This document shows, in pieces, positions 9,486-18,047 of a DNA stretch of 42,774 nucleotides. The notes under the pieces were generated by a model. It was not told the DNA's origin, did no database searches, and was given only the letters and a program-made list of their open reading frames with translations. The position numbers were made by a program, and so were the translations under genes. This DNA is from an uncultured Faecalibacterium sp. (GTDB lineage Bacteria > Bacillota > Clostridia > Oscillospirales > Ruminococcaceae). The stretch covers positions 1-42,774 of the forward strand of contig CAKTCY010000011.1 in NCBI GenBank assembly GCA_934540955.1. The letters run 5' to 3'. Position 1 is the stretch's first letter; each line of letters begins with the position of its first letter.

Positions 9486-10220
9486 ATGTCCCAACCCATT
9501 CAGAGCTGCTTTGAGCGGTACGAGAAAAAGTATTTTCTCACCCCGGCAGGACAAAAAGCCCTGCTGCAAGCCATTGCGCCCTATATCAAGATGGATTTTT
9601 ATGGAAAGTATACCATCTGCAACCTTTATTACGATACCCCGGACTGGCGGCTGATCCGCGCCTCGCTGGCAAAGCCGGTGTACAAGGAAAAGCTGCGGGT
9701 GCGCAGCTACGGCGCGCCCACACCGGACGGCAAGGTGTTTGCCGAGCTGAAAAAGAAGTACAAGGGCGTGGTGTACAAGCGCCGCATCACCGTGCCCGCC
9801 GCCGAGGTACAGCCCTTGCTGGCGGGGCAGCTGCCGCTTGCCGACTACGGACAGATCGGCCGGGAGATCGCATGGTTCCAGCAGCTGTACGATGCCCGTC
9901 CCCGGGTGTTCATCGGGTACGACCGCATCGCTTTTGCGGGGGTAGCCGACCCGGAGCTGCGCATCACCTTTGATACCAACATCCGCTGGCGCACCACCCA
10001 GCTGGAGCTTTGCGCCGGAGACCACGGTGCTCCCCTGCTGCCGGACGACCGGGTGCTGCTGGAGGTCAAGCTGCCGGGCGTTTGCCCGCTGTGGCTTGCC
10101 CACGCGCTGGCCGAGGCCGGGGCTGTGCCGGCGTCCTTTTCCAAATACGGCAGCTGCTACTGCCATCATCTGCTGCGCGAGCAGCCTGTACCCTTGAAGG
10201 AGGTTTTTCCCTGTGCTTGA
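9486..10220 (+). CDS. VTC-domain (polyphosphate polymerase-type) protein
   Basis: A 244-residue protein with the VTC triphosphate-tunnel fold, the catalytic domain of yeast Vtc4 that makes polyphosphate from ATP. Family motifs are seen in order: RYEKKYFL at 12-19, basic strand KLRVRSYG near 71, ELKKKYKGVVYKRR near 89, FDTNIRWR near 164, metal/phosphate strand LLEVKLPG near 190, and FSKYGSCY near 218. No membrane segments are seen, so it probably acts at the membrane with its DUF4956 partner. ATG 9486 has AGGAGG. The stop overlaps the next start by 8 bp. The alternating Lys/Arg/Glu strands suit a polyP polymerase, but activity in this bacterial clade is inferred. Confidence 0.82.
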   Translation: MSQPIQSCFERYEKKYFLTPAGQKALLQAIAPYIKMDFYGKYTICNLYYDTPDWRLIRASLAKPVYKEKLRVRSYGAPTPDGKVFAELKKKYKGVVYKRRITVPAAEVQPLLAGQLPLADYGQIGREIAWFQQLYDARPRVFIGYDRIAFAGVADPELRITFDTNIRWRTTQLELCAGDHGAPLLPDDRVLLEVKLPGVCPLWLAHALAEAGAVPASFSKYGSCYCHHLLREQPVPLKEVFPCA

Positions 10221-10881
10221 ATCTGTAATTGGTACGTCTATCACCCTGCAAAGCTTTCTGCTGTGCACGGCGGTTTCGCTGGTGCTGGGCATCGGCCTTG
10301 CCTTTGTGGCGGGCTACCGGCAAAAAACAAGCTCCAGCTTTGCAGTCACGCTGGCGCTGCTGCCCGCCGTGGTGCAGCTGGTGATCATGCTGGTCAACGG
10401 CAACATCGGCACCGGTGTAGCGGTGGCGGGCGCATTCAGTCTGGTGCGGTTCCGCTCTGCCCCCGGCACTGCCCGGGAGATTGGGGTCTTATTCCTTGCC
10501 ATGGCGCTGGGGCTTGCCACCGGCATGGGGCTGCTGGGGCTTGCCGTTCTGGCCTTTGTGCTGCTGGCCGGTGCGCTGCTTGGCCTGACCGCGCTGGGCT
10601 TTGGCGAGCAGAAAACCGCCGCCCGGGTGCTGAAGATTACCATCCCGGAAAGCTTGGACTACGACGGCCTGTTTGACGACATTTTTGCCCAGTATACCCG
10701 GCGCTGCACTCTGACCCGGGTAAAGACCAGCAACATGGGCACGTTATATGAGCTGGAATATGCCGTCCTTCTGCCGGAGGATGTGCCGCCCAAGGCCTTT
10801 TTGGACGCGCTGCGCTGCCGCAACGGCAATTTGAACATCACCTGCGGGCGGGAGAGCAGCCCCGGCATGGAGCTGCTGTAA
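10213..10881 (+). CDS. DUF4956 membrane protein
   Basis: A 222-residue integral membrane protein starting at GTG 10213, with AAGGAGG inside the end of the VTC gene. The N-terminal 135 residues hold about four transmembrane helices with a conserved cytoplasmic-loop-like segment, AFSLVRFRSAPGTAREIG. The C-terminal 80 residues are soluble (ITIPESLDYDGLFDDIF onwards). DUF4956 genes commonly sit beside VTC-domain genes and CotH or carbohydrate-binding lipoproteins. The function is unknown; pairing with a soluble polymerase suggests a membrane anchor or channel for its product. Coupled translation with the VTC gene supports a physical partnership. Confidence 0.8.
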   Translation: MLESVIGTSITLQSFLLCTAVSLVLGIGLAFVAGYRQKTSSSFAVTLALLPAVVQLVIMLVNGNIGTGVAVAGAFSLVRFRSAPGTAREIGVLFLAMALGLATGMGLLGLAVLAFVLLAGALLGLTALGFGEQKTAARVLKITIPESLDYDGLFDDIFAQYTRRCTLTRVKTSNMGTLYELEYAVLLPEDVPPKAFLDALRCRNGNLNITCGRESSPGMELL

Positions 10882-10887
10882 AAAGGC

Positions 10888-10917
10888 TTGCGCAGCAGGC
10901 GGCAGCTGCGCTATACT
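10888..10917 (+). promoter_or_regulatory. Possible internal promoter before TCS1
   Basis: TTGCGC (10888-10893), 18-bp spacer, TATACT (10912-10917), 33 bp before the regulator start. It could allow basal expression of the two-component genes independent of the operator at 9431-9449. Confidence 0.45.
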
Positions 10918-10950
10918 GAGGGCAGAAAAGCAAAAAAGGAGGAATGCGCA

Positions 10951-11625
10951 GTGCGGCTGCTGATCGCAGAGGACGAAGAGGACCTTGCCGAGGTGCTGAG
11001 CGTCTTTTTTGAAAAGAACCATTTTACGGCGGAAACGGTGCACAACGGCTTTGATGCCTACGAGGCCGCCACGCAGGAGCAATACGACGCCATTATTCTG
11101 GACGTGATGATGCCCAAGATGAACGGCATTGAGGTGCTGCAGAAGCTGCGGGCCGAGAAGGTATCCACCCCCATCATGATGCTGACCGCCAAGGGCGAGA
11201 CAGACGACCGCATTACCGGCTTCAACGCCGGAGCGGACGACTATCTGCCCAAGCCCTTTGACCCGGACGAGCTGCTGAGCCGGGTGCGCGCCATGCTGCG
11301 CCGCGCCAGCGCCTACCAGCCTACCCAGCTGGCCTTCAGCGACCTGACGCTGGACCCGGGCACCGGCTTTTTGACCAGCCACGGGCAGTCGGTGCGGCTG
11401 AGCGGGCGGGAATATCAGGTAATGGAGCTGTTTTTGCGCAACCCGCGCATGGTGTTTTCAGCCGAGCGCATCCTTGAGCTGGTATGGGGCTGGGAGAACG
11501 AAGCCGAGATCAATGTGGTGTGGGTAAATATCTCCAACCTGCGCAAAAAGCTGAAAAGCCTTGGCTCGCACGCCATGCTGCGGGCGAACCGGGGGCTGGG
11601 CTACGCACTGAAGGACCAAGCATGA
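10951..11625 (+). CDS. OmpR/PhoB-family response regulator (TCS1)
   Basis: A 224-residue cytoplasmic regulator. The receiver domain has acidic pair E7/D8, phosphoacceptor D51 (IILDVMMPK), T in MLTAKGE and K in LPKPFDP. The C-terminal winged-helix DNA-binding domain runs from about 125 to 224 (VRLSGREYQVMELFLRNP, then INVVWVNISNLRKKL, then RGLGYAL). The start is GTG 10951 with AAGGAGG 8 nt upstream; the longer frame upstream is not coding. The stop overlaps the kinase start (ATGA). The likely targets are the phased repeats at 9394-9449. Confidence 0.93.
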   Translation: MRLLIAEDEEDLAEVLSVFFEKNHFTAETVHNGFDAYEAATQEQYDAIILDVMMPKMNGIEVLQKLRAEKVSTPIMMLTAKGETDDRITGFNAGADDYLPKPFDPDELLSRVRAMLRRASAYQPTQLAFSDLTLDPGTGFLTSHGQSVRLSGREYQVMELFLRNPRMVFSAERILELVWGWENEAEINVVWVNISNLRKKLKSLGSHAMLRANRGLGYALKDQA

Positions 11626-12872
11626 TCCGGCGGCTGCGCAGGCGGTTCATCCGCATTGCCACTTTGTCGGTCACGGCGGTGATGCTGCTGCTGACCGTGC
11701 TGCTGAACACCGCGAATTACGTTTCCACCACCCGGGAGCTGCGGGATATGCTGCAGCTCATCAGCAGCAATCAGGGCACCATCCCCGCCTACCGCCCCGC
11801 CGAGGAGGCCCCCGCTGCCCCGCCCAAGGCACCGCAGCCGCCGCGGGACGGCAGCTTTACCGCCGAAACGCCCTACTCCACCCGGTACTTTGTGCTGCGG
11901 TATCAGGATGACGGCACACTGGTGAAGGCAGACCTTCAAAGCATCGCCTCAGTCACCGAGGAGGACATCACGCCCTATCTGGCCGCTGCCGTGGCGCACG
12001 GCGCGGGCTACGGCAGCTACGGCAGCTACCGGTACTACGTCACCCGCACCGGCGAGGGGCGCAACATGGCTGTATTTCTGGATGGCTACCAGCAGCTGCG
12101 CTCTGTGGGGCTGGTGCTGCTGTGGAGCCTTGCTGCGGATGCCGCCTGCATCTTACTGGTGGTAGTGCTGGTGGTGCTGCTCTCCCGCCGCGCCATCGAC
12201 CCGGTGGTGCGCAGCGCTGAAAAGCAGAAGCAGTTCATCACCGATGCCAGCCACGAGCTCAAGACCCCTATCACGGTCATCTCCACCTGTCTGCGCGTGC
12301 TGGAAATGGAGACCGGCAAGCAGAAATGGATCGATAAGGCGCAGGCACAGACCGAAAAGCTGACGGCGCTGGTCAACGCACTGGTCACCCTGTCCCGCAT
12401 GGACGAGGGCGTTTCCCCGCTGAAGATGGAGCCCTTCACCCTCAGTGAAGCGGTGGCAGACACCGCCGAGCCCTTCCGGGAGCTTGCGCAGAGCAAGGGA
12501 CACGCCCTTGTACTGGACATCGCCCCGAACCTGACCTATAAGGGTGATGAATACGCCATCCGGCAGCTGGTGAGCATTCTGCTGGACAACGCGGTCAAGT
12601 ACGCCCGGGCGGACAGCCCCATCACCCTGACGCTGGAAAAGACCCGGCGGGGCATCGCGCTGCGCTGCCGTAACGGCAGCGACCCCATCCCGGAGGATAC
12701 GCTTGCAAAGCTGTTTGATCGCTTTTACCGCGCCGACCCCTCCCGCAACGCTGCCACCGGCGGCTTTGGCATCGGGCTGTCCATCGCCCGGGGTATTGCC
12801 GAGGCTCACAGGGGCAGCATCTGTGCCCGCATGGCGGGCGAGGAGGTGGAGTTTGCCGCCGAGCTGCGCTGA
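11622..12872 (+). CDS. Sensor histidine kinase (TCS1)
   Basis: A 416-residue membrane kinase. TM1 is at about 11-31. An extracellular sensor region of about 130 residues contains a proline/alanine-rich linker (about 58-75) and a Tyr/Gly patch near 130. TM2 is at about 163-187. The dimerisation/phosphoacceptor motif is DASHELKTPIT with His211, and the catalytic domain has the N box (LLDNAVKYA) and G box GGFGIGLSIARG. The start ATG overlaps the regulator stop. The envelope-facing sensor and the surface lipoprotein in the same cluster suggest a cell-wall or surface signal; this is inferred. Confidence 0.92.
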   Translation: MIRRLRRRFIRIATLSVTAVMLLLTVLLNTANYVSTTRELRDMLQLISSNQGTIPAYRPAEEAPAAPPKAPQPPRDGSFTAETPYSTRYFVLRYQDDGTLVKADLQSIASVTEEDITPYLAAAVAHGAGYGSYGSYRYYVTRTGEGRNMAVFLDGYQQLRSVGLVLLWSLAADAACILLVVVLVVLLSRRAIDPVVRSAEKQKQFITDASHELKTPITVISTCLRVLEMETGKQKWIDKAQAQTEKLTALVNALVTLSRMDEGVSPLKMEPFTLSEAVADTAEPFRELAQSKGHALVLDIAPNLTYKGDEYAIRQLVSILLDNAVKYARADSPITLTLEKTRRGIALRCRNGSDPIPEDTLAKLFDRFYRADPSRNAATGGFGIGLSIARGIAEAHRGSICARMAGEEVEFAAELR

Positions 12873-13056
12873 GCCGGGCGCTCCCGCAGCCAGAGGCAGT
12901 GCAAAATTGCATTCGTGTCAAGAACAGTTTGTGTAAATTATAGCCAAAATGACCTTGTTGCAAGGACAATCTTTTCTTATCATCTGCCGAATTTTTGAAA
13001 AAAGCTAAAATATCTCTGGACAAGTGCACTTCAGTGTGCTAAAACATTGTCAAGAA
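12873..13056. other. AT-richer leader region before livJ
   Basis: These 184 bases are visibly richer in A/T than their neighbours and carry no recognised gene. A 19-residue ORF at 12949-13008 is rich in Leu/Ile/Phe codons (TTG TTG, CTT ATC ATC) but lacks a ribosome site. No T-box motif (AGGGTGG...GCG) was seen. Several weak promoter-like boxes exist (TTGCAT at 12907) but none is convincing. Confidence 0.4.
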
Positions 13057-13107
13057 CCCGCAAAGGTGCAGGACGAAAAGGTCTCTGCGCCCTTGCGGGC
13101 TTTTTTT
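13057..13107 (+). terminator. Strong intrinsic terminator/attenuator upstream of livJ
   Basis: A 15-bp stem (13057-13071 with 13085-13099, one mismatch) is followed by CTTTTTTT. It lies 185 bp after the TCS1 kinase stop and 47 bp before livJ. It either ends the TCS1 transcript or attenuates a leader transcript of the liv operon. Confidence 0.8.
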
Positions 13108-13115
13108 GTTAAGGA

Positions 13116-13133
13116 ACGTATTCTGTGATACGT
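13116..13133. promoter_or_regulatory. Small palindrome before livJ
   Basis: ACGTAT-N6-ATACGT lies between the terminator and the livJ ribosome site. It is a possible operator or a short RNA hairpin; 6-bp arms are weak evidence. Confidence 0.3.
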
Positions 13134-13153
13134 CCATAGAGGAGGAAAGCTTT

Positions 13154-14359
13154 ATGAAAGTGTTTATTTCCCGTCGTGATTTTCTGAAGGTATCCGGTGT
13201 GGCCGCAGCAGCTGCTGCACTGGCAGGCTGCTCTTCTTCCGGCTCCGGCAGCACTGGCGGCAAGACCGTAAAGATCGGCGTCTTTGAGCCGGCCTCCGGC
13301 GATAACGGTGCCGGCGGCAAGCAGGAGGTGCTGGGCATCGAGTACGCCAACAGCGTAGCCCCCACCGTAGAGATCGGCGGCGAAAGCTACACAGTGGAGC
13401 TGGTAGAGGTAGATAACCAGTCCAGCACCGATAAGGCTGTTACTGCAGCACAGGAGCTGGTCTCAAAGAAGGTATCCGTGGTGCTGGGCAGCTACGGCTC
13501 CGGCGTTTCCATTGCCGCAGCGCCCACCTTTCAGTCTGCATCCATCCCCGCCATCGGCTGCTCCTGCACCAACCCCGCCGTCACCGAGGCAAACCCCTAT
13601 TATTTCCGTGTCTGCTTCCTTGACCCGTTCCAGGGCTCAGTCATGGCAAACTTTGCAAAGGATGAGTTCGGCGCAGGCAACGCCTATGTGCTGAGTATGC
13701 TGGGCGAGGACTACGGCTCCGGTCTTGCCACCTACTTTGTAAACGCCTTTGAGGAGTTGGGCGGCACCGTGACCAGCGAGCAGTTCCCGGAGGGCACCTC
13801 CGACTTCTCCGCTTACATCCAGAACGCCATCAACGCCGGGGCGGATGTGATCTTTGCCCCCTGCGCCACCACCTACGCGGCACAGATCATCACGCAGGCA
13901 GCCTCTGCCGGCTTTGATAAGCCCATCACCGCAGGCGACACTTGGGAATCCAGCGTCATTCTGGACGCCCAGAAGGGCACCAGCGTGCAGGTGTACTGCT
14001 CCACCTTCTTTGACGAGAACGATGACTCCGGCGCAGCCAAGGAGTTTGTTGCCGGGTTCAAGGCATGGCTCAACGCCGACAGCCAGAAGCTGACCAACAA
14101 CGGCGGCAACGATATCGTGGCAGCTGTTTCTGCCCTTGGCTACGACGCCTACATGACCGCACTGGAGGCCATCAAGGCAGCAGGCAGCACCGACGGCACC
14201 GCCATCAAGGATGCGCTGTACAAGGTGGATTACGACGGCGTGACCGGCAGCATCACCTTTGACCAGACCACCGGCGATGCCAACAAGGATATGGCCTACA
14301 TCAAGAAGGCCGACAACGGCGCTTTCGCGTTCGTCAAGACCCAGAGCGTGGAAGGCTGA
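13154..14359 (+). CDS. livJ: Branched-chain amino-acid ABC transporter substrate-binding lipoprotein
   Basis: A 401-residue surface receptor of the Leu/Ile/Val-type importer. Its signal has both a twin-arginine motif (SRRDFLKV, residues 6-13) and a lipobox LAGC with the lipid cysteine at 26, so it may be exported folded. The mature part has the type I periplasmic-binding-fold layout: KIGVFEPASG start, the VLGSYGSG hinge region, PAIGCSCTNPAVTE, and AYVLSMLGEDYGSG. The start ATG has AGAGGAGG. It heads livJHMGF, and a hairpin between it and livH may keep receptor levels above those of the permease. Ligand choice within this family (Leu/Ile/Val or other amino acids or amides) cannot be fixed from sequence. 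Confidence 0.9.
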   Translation: MKVFISRRDFLKVSGVAAAAAALAGCSSSGSGSTGGKTVKIGVFEPASGDNGAGGKQEVLGIEYANSVAPTVEIGGESYTVELVEVDNQSSTDKAVTAAQELVSKKVSVVLGSYGSGVSIAAAPTFQSASIPAIGCSCTNPAVTEANPYYFRVCFLDPFQGSVMANFAKDEFGAGNAYVLSMLGEDYGSGLATYFVNAFEELGGTVTSEQFPEGTSDFSAYIQNAINAGADVIFAPCATTYAAQIITQAASAGFDKPITAGDTWESSVILDAQKGTSVQVYCSTFFDENDDSGAAKEFVAGFKAWLNADSQKLTNNGGNDIVAAVSALGYDAYMTALEAIKAAGSTDGTAIKDALYKVDYDGVTGSITFDQTTGDANKDMAYIKKADNGAFAFVKTQSVEG

Positions 14360-14384
14360 CACAGCGCTCTCCCAAACAACAGAA

Positions 14385-14417
14385 CGCAGGCAGGGGATGC
14401 TCCTCCGCCTGCGCTTT
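14385..14417 (+). terminator. Intercistronic hairpin between livJ and livH
   Basis: CGCAGGC (14385-14391) pairs with GCCTGCG (14407-14413), followed only by a weak T-run. It is probably a partial terminator or mRNA stabiliser within the operon. Confidence 0.5.
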
Positions 14418-14453
14418 GCTTGTGGAACGGTTGTAAGAATTGGAGGAACTTTT

Positions 14454-15332
14454 ATGGCTGCAAAGTTTTTGCCCTACCTGCTGGCGGGCATTTCCGTGGG
14501 CGGTCAGTATGCGCTGATCGCCATCGGCTACACCATGGTGTACGGCATCCTGCGCCTGATCAACTTTGCCCACGGCGATATCTTTACAGTGGCGGGCTTT
14601 ATGATGGTATACGCCACCGCATCCCTGCCGTTGGCGGTGTCGGTTCCGCTGGTGGTCCTTGCCACGGTGCTGCTGGGCATTGCGGTGGAAAAGATCGCCT
14701 ACAAGCCCCTGCGCACCGCACCCAGAATGTCGGTAATGATCTCTGCCATCGGTATGTCTTACCTGCTGCAAAACCTGATGTGGTACGCCACCGGCGGCCT
14801 TGCCAAGCAGTACCCTGCCCTGCCGTGGATCAGCGATACCGTTACGGTGCTGGGCTGCCAGACCAAGCGGGTGACCGTGATCACCCCTTTCCTTGTGGTG
14901 ATCCTAGTGGTCATCCTTGTCACCCTGATCCAGAAAACCAAGATGGGCATGGCCATGCGCGCCGCCTCGCGGGATTTTGAGACCGCGCAGCTTATGGGCA
15001 TCCGCATCAACAACGTCATCTCCTTTACCTTTGCGGTGGGCAGTTTTCTGGCTGCCATCGGTTCCATGATGTACTTTTCCAACTACACGGCTGTCACCCC
15101 CACGGTGGGTGCCATGCCCGGCCTGAAAGCCTTTGTGGCGGCAGTGTTCGGCGGCATCGGCTCCATTCCCGGGGCGGTCATCGGCGGTTTCCTCATCGGC
15201 ATCTGCGAAAGCCTGATCAAGGGTGCAGGCGCTACCACCTTCAGTGACGCCTTTACCTTTGCACTGCTTATCATCGTGCTTGCCGTAAAGCCCACCGGTC
15301 TGTTCAGCGAGAACCTGACTGAGAAAGTGTGA
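14454..15332 (+). CDS. livH: Branched-chain amino-acid ABC transporter permease LivH
   Basis: A 292-residue integral membrane subunit with about eight hydrophobic segments. It has the typical LivH opening (LLAGISVGGQYALIAIGYTM, then RLINFAHGDIFTVAGF) and the cytoplasmic coupling region MGMAMRAASRDFETAQLMGI. With LivM it forms the translocation path, energised by LivG/LivF. The start ATG 14454 follows TTGGAGGAAC; the longer upstream frame runs through livJ and is not used. Its stop overlaps the livM start. Confidence 0.92.
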   Translation: MAAKFLPYLLAGISVGGQYALIAIGYTMVYGILRLINFAHGDIFTVAGFMMVYATASLPLAVSVPLVVLATVLLGIAVEKIAYKPLRTAPRMSVMISAIGMSYLLQNLMWYATGGLAKQYPALPWISDTVTVLGCQTKRVTVITPFLVVILVVILVTLIQKTKMGMAMRAASRDFETAQLMGIRINNVISFTFAVGSFLAAIGSMMYFSNYTAVTPTVGAMPGLKAFVAAVFGGIGSIPGAVIGGFLIGICESLIKGAGATTFSDAFTFALLIIVLAVKPTGLFSENLTEKV

Positions 15333-16483
15333 TGACCATGAAACAAGAGAAAAAACGCATCTATCTCCGTGCCGCACTGGCCCTTGTGGCCATTCTGGCG
15401 GTGCTGCTGGCGCTGGACAACCTGAGTTTTGTCCCCTCCATGCTGCTTACCGTCCTGCGCAAGGGCGCGATCTATGCGCTGGTGGCGGTGTCCATGAACC
15501 TTTTGAACGGTTTTACCGGACTGTTCAGTCTGGGGCAGGCAGGCTTTATGCTGCTGGGTGCCTACACCTACGCCATTCTTACCATTCCCGCAGCCTCCCA
15601 GAAGTCTATCTACCAGCGCTACGCAAACGGCGGCATCGGCTTTTCCATCCCCGAGCTGCTGTCCAAGCCCTTAGGGGGCCTCGGGCTTTTGCTGGGCGTG
15701 GTGTTCTGCTTAGCGCTGGCAGGCTTTGTTGCGGCGCTGTTCGCCTTCCTCATCGGTCTGCCGGTGCTGAAGCTGAAAAGCGACTACCTTGCCATTGCCA
15801 CCCTTGGCTTTGCCGAGATCATCCGCGCCGCCGTGGTATACGAGGGCTTTGGCCCGCTGACCAACGGCTCCAACCTTTTGTACGGCTTTACCAGCTTTTC
15901 CAGCTTCTCCCTCCACCTTGGCGGCGTGACCCTGCGGCTGGAGACTGTAATGCCCTTTTTGTTCTCCGGCATCTGCATCGGCATCATCCTGTTGCTCATC
16001 AACTCCACCTACGGCCGTGCCTTCAAGGCCATCCGGGACGATGAGATCGCAGCCGAGGCCATGGGCATCAACCTTGCCAGCCACAAGCGCATGAGCTTTA
16101 TCATCAGCAGCTTCTTTGCCGGTATCTCCGGCGCAATGCTGGCCATGTATCAGGCCAGTGTGCAGGCCACCACCTTCAAGTCCAGCATGACCTACGAAAT
16201 TTTGCTCATCGTGGTCATCGGCGGCATCGGGTCGGTGTCCGGCTCCATCATCGCTTCCTTTTTGTTCATTGCCAGCTCCGAGTGGCTGCTGCGTTTTCTG
16301 GACAACGAGACCTACATCGGCGGCTTCCGTCTGCCGCTGCTGCGCTCCGGCTTCCGCATGGTGGTGTTCAGCATCATTATCATGATCGTGGTGCTGTTCT
16401 TCCGCAAGGGCATTATGGGCGACCGGGAGCTGTTCCAGAAAAAGCCCGCTAAGGCTGCCAAAAAGGAGGTGCGTTCCAAATGA
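15332..16483 (+). CDS. livM: Branched-chain amino-acid ABC transporter permease LivM
   Basis: A 383-residue membrane subunit with about ten hydrophobic segments. LivM hallmarks are visible: SMNLLNGFTGLFSLGQAGFM near 55-75, LKSDYLAIATLGFAEI, and the coupling loop YGRAFKAIRDDEIAAEAMGI. ATG 15332 overlaps the livH stop (TGATG); ATG 15338 is an equally reasonable start, as the ribosome site is weak. It ends in a basic tail (KKPAKAAKKE) and overlaps livG by 4 bp. Confidence 0.92.
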   Translation: MTMKQEKKRIYLRAALALVAILAVLLALDNLSFVPSMLLTVLRKGAIYALVAVSMNLLNGFTGLFSLGQAGFMLLGAYTYAILTIPAASQKSIYQRYANGGIGFSIPELLSKPLGGLGLLLGVVFCLALAGFVAALFAFLIGLPVLKLKSDYLAIATLGFAEIIRAAVVYEGFGPLTNGSNLLYGFTSFSSFSLHLGGVTLRLETVMPFLFSGICIGIILLLINSTYGRAFKAIRDDEIAAEAMGINLASHKRMSFIISSFFAGISGAMLAMYQASVQATTFKSSMTYEILLIVVIGGIGSVSGSIIASFLFIASSEWLLRFLDNETYIGGFRLPLLRSGFRMVVFSIIIMIVVLFFRKGIMGDRELFQKKPAKAAKKEVRSK

Positions 16484-17322
16484 GCGAGACTGTGCTGACC
16501 ATGGAGAACGCCACCATGCAGTTCGGCGGCGTTGTGGCCGTGGATAACCTGAACCTGAAGGTAAACAAAAACGAGATCGTTTCCCTCATCGGCCCCAACG
16601 GCGCAGGCAAGACCACGGCTTTTAACGTGATTACCGGCGTGTACGCCCCCACCAACGGTGCGGTGTGGTTCGAGGGGCGCAAGATCATTGAAAACACGCC
16701 TCATGGCAAGATGAAAAAGCTGTACAAGGGACAGAATGCGGACAAATACTCCCACATCATCGCCCCTACCCCGGACCGCATCACCCGGCTGGGCATTGCA
16801 CGCACCTTCCAGAACATCCGTCTGTGGAAGAGCCAGACGGTATTTGAAAACGTGCTCATTGCCAAGCACTGCCGCTGCACCGCCAACCTGCTGAGCGCCA
16901 CCTTCCGGCTGAATGCCGATGAGGAAAAGCGCCAGCAGGAGGAGTGCCGGCATCTGCTGGAGGTGCTGGGCTTGCAGGACGTGGGCGACGCACTGGCCAC
17001 CGGCCTGCCCTACGGCCTGCAGCGCCGGGTGGAGATCGCCCGGGCGCTGGCTACCGAACCCAAGCTTTTGCTGCTGGACGAGCCTGCTGCCGGTATGAAC
17101 CCGCAGGAGACCGAGGAGTTGACCGCTTTTATCGACCGCATCCGCACCGAGTTTGACCTGACTGTGTTCATGATCGAGCACCACATGGATCTGGTGATGG
17201 ATATTTCCGACCGGGTGTATGTGCTGGATTTCGGGCGGCTCATCGCCGAGGGCACCCCGGCTGAGGTACAGAACGACCCGCGGGTCATCGAGGCTTATCT
17301 GGGGGTGGATGAAGATGCTTGA
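16480..17322 (+). CDS. livG: Branched-chain amino-acid ABC transporter ATP-binding protein LivG
   Basis: A 280-residue ATPase. Walker A is GPNGAGKTT (about 38-46), the signature is the divergent LPYGLQRRVEIARAL, and Walker B is LLLLDEPAAGMNP, followed by an H-loop region (MIEHHMDLVMD). The signature lacking LSGGQ is typical of LivG. A longer insert between the Walker A region and the signature (KKLYKGQNADKYSHI) is as in the family. AAGGAGG lies upstream; the start overlaps the livM stop. Confidence 0.93.
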   Translation: MSETVLTMENATMQFGGVVAVDNLNLKVNKNEIVSLIGPNGAGKTTAFNVITGVYAPTNGAVWFEGRKIIENTPHGKMKKLYKGQNADKYSHIIAPTPDRITRLGIARTFQNIRLWKSQTVFENVLIAKHCRCTANLLSATFRLNADEEKRQQEECRHLLEVLGLQDVGDALATGLPYGLQRRVEIARALATEPKLLLLDEPAAGMNPQETEELTAFIDRIRTEFDLTVFMIEHHMDLVMDISDRVYVLDFGRLIAEGTPAEVQNDPRVIEAYLGVDEDA

Positions 17323-18025
17323 AATCAAAGATCTGCACGTTTCCTACGGCGGCATTCAGGCGCTGCGCGGGGTGTCGCTGACGGTGCCGGAGGGCAAGAT
17401 CGTTACCCTGATCGGTGCAAACGGCGCGGGCAAATCCACCCTGATGCGCACCATCTCCGGCCTTGTCAAGGCGCAGAGCGGCTCTATCCTGTGGAACGGA
17501 CAGGAGCTTTTGACAAAGCCCATCGACCAGATCGTGGCCGGAGGCATTGCCATGTCGCCGGAGGGGCGCCGGGTGTTCGCCGACCTGACCGTGGTGGAGA
17601 ATTTGAAGATCGGCGCCTACCTGCGCCGGGATAAAGCCGGTATCCAGCAGGATCTGGAATGGGTATACAGCCTGTTCCCCCGCCTGAAGGAGCGCAGCTG
17701 GCAGAGTGCCGGCACCCTGTCCGGCGGCGAGCAGCAGATGCTTGCCGTGGGACGCGCCCTGATGAGCAAGCCCAAGCTGCTGATGCTGGACGAGCCCAGT
17801 CTGGGCCTTGCACCCCTGGTGGTGCGGGAGATTTTCGATATCATCCGCACCGTGAACCAGCAGGGCATCACCGTGCTGCTGAACGAGCAGAACGCCAACA
17901 TGGCGCTGAAGGTGGCAGACTACGCCTATGTGCTGGAGACCGGCAACCTGACCATGTCCGGCACCGGTGCCCAGCTGCTTTCTGACCCGCAGGTCAAGGC
18001 AGCCTATCTGGGCAAAAAGCGCTGA
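17315..18025 (+). CDS. livF: Branched-chain amino-acid ABC transporter ATP-binding protein LivF
   Basis: A 236-residue ATPase, the normal LivF length. Walker A is GANGAGKST, the signature LSGGEQQMLAVGRAL, and Walker B LLMLDEPSLGLAP. Two in-frame ATGs (17309 and 17315) lie inside the end of livG. 17315 is chosen because the GGGGGTGG ribosome site is then 6 nt away. It is the last gene of the operon, followed by an intrinsic terminator. Confidence 0.93.
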   Translation: MLEIKDLHVSYGGIQALRGVSLTVPEGKIVTLIGANGAGKSTLMRTISGLVKAQSGSILWNGQELLTKPIDQIVAGGIAMSPEGRRVFADLTVVENLKIGAYLRRDKAGIQQDLEWVYSLFPRLKERSWQSAGTLSGGEQQMLAVGRALMSKPKLLMLDEPSLGLAPLVVREIFDIIRTVNQQGITVLLNEQNANMALKVADYAYVLETGNLTMSGTGAQLLSDPQVKAAYLGKKR

Positions 18026-18047
18026 TCATAACCCTGATACAGCAAGG

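Noticed and set aside
12949..13008. 19-residue Leu/Ile-rich leader ORF
   Set aside because: Not listed as a gene because it lacks a ribosome site and its promoter is unclear; kept only as part of a possible attenuation finding.
12873..13153. T-box or amino-acid riboswitch before livJ
   Set aside because: The conserved T-box bulge motif and specifier-loop layout were looked for and not seen.
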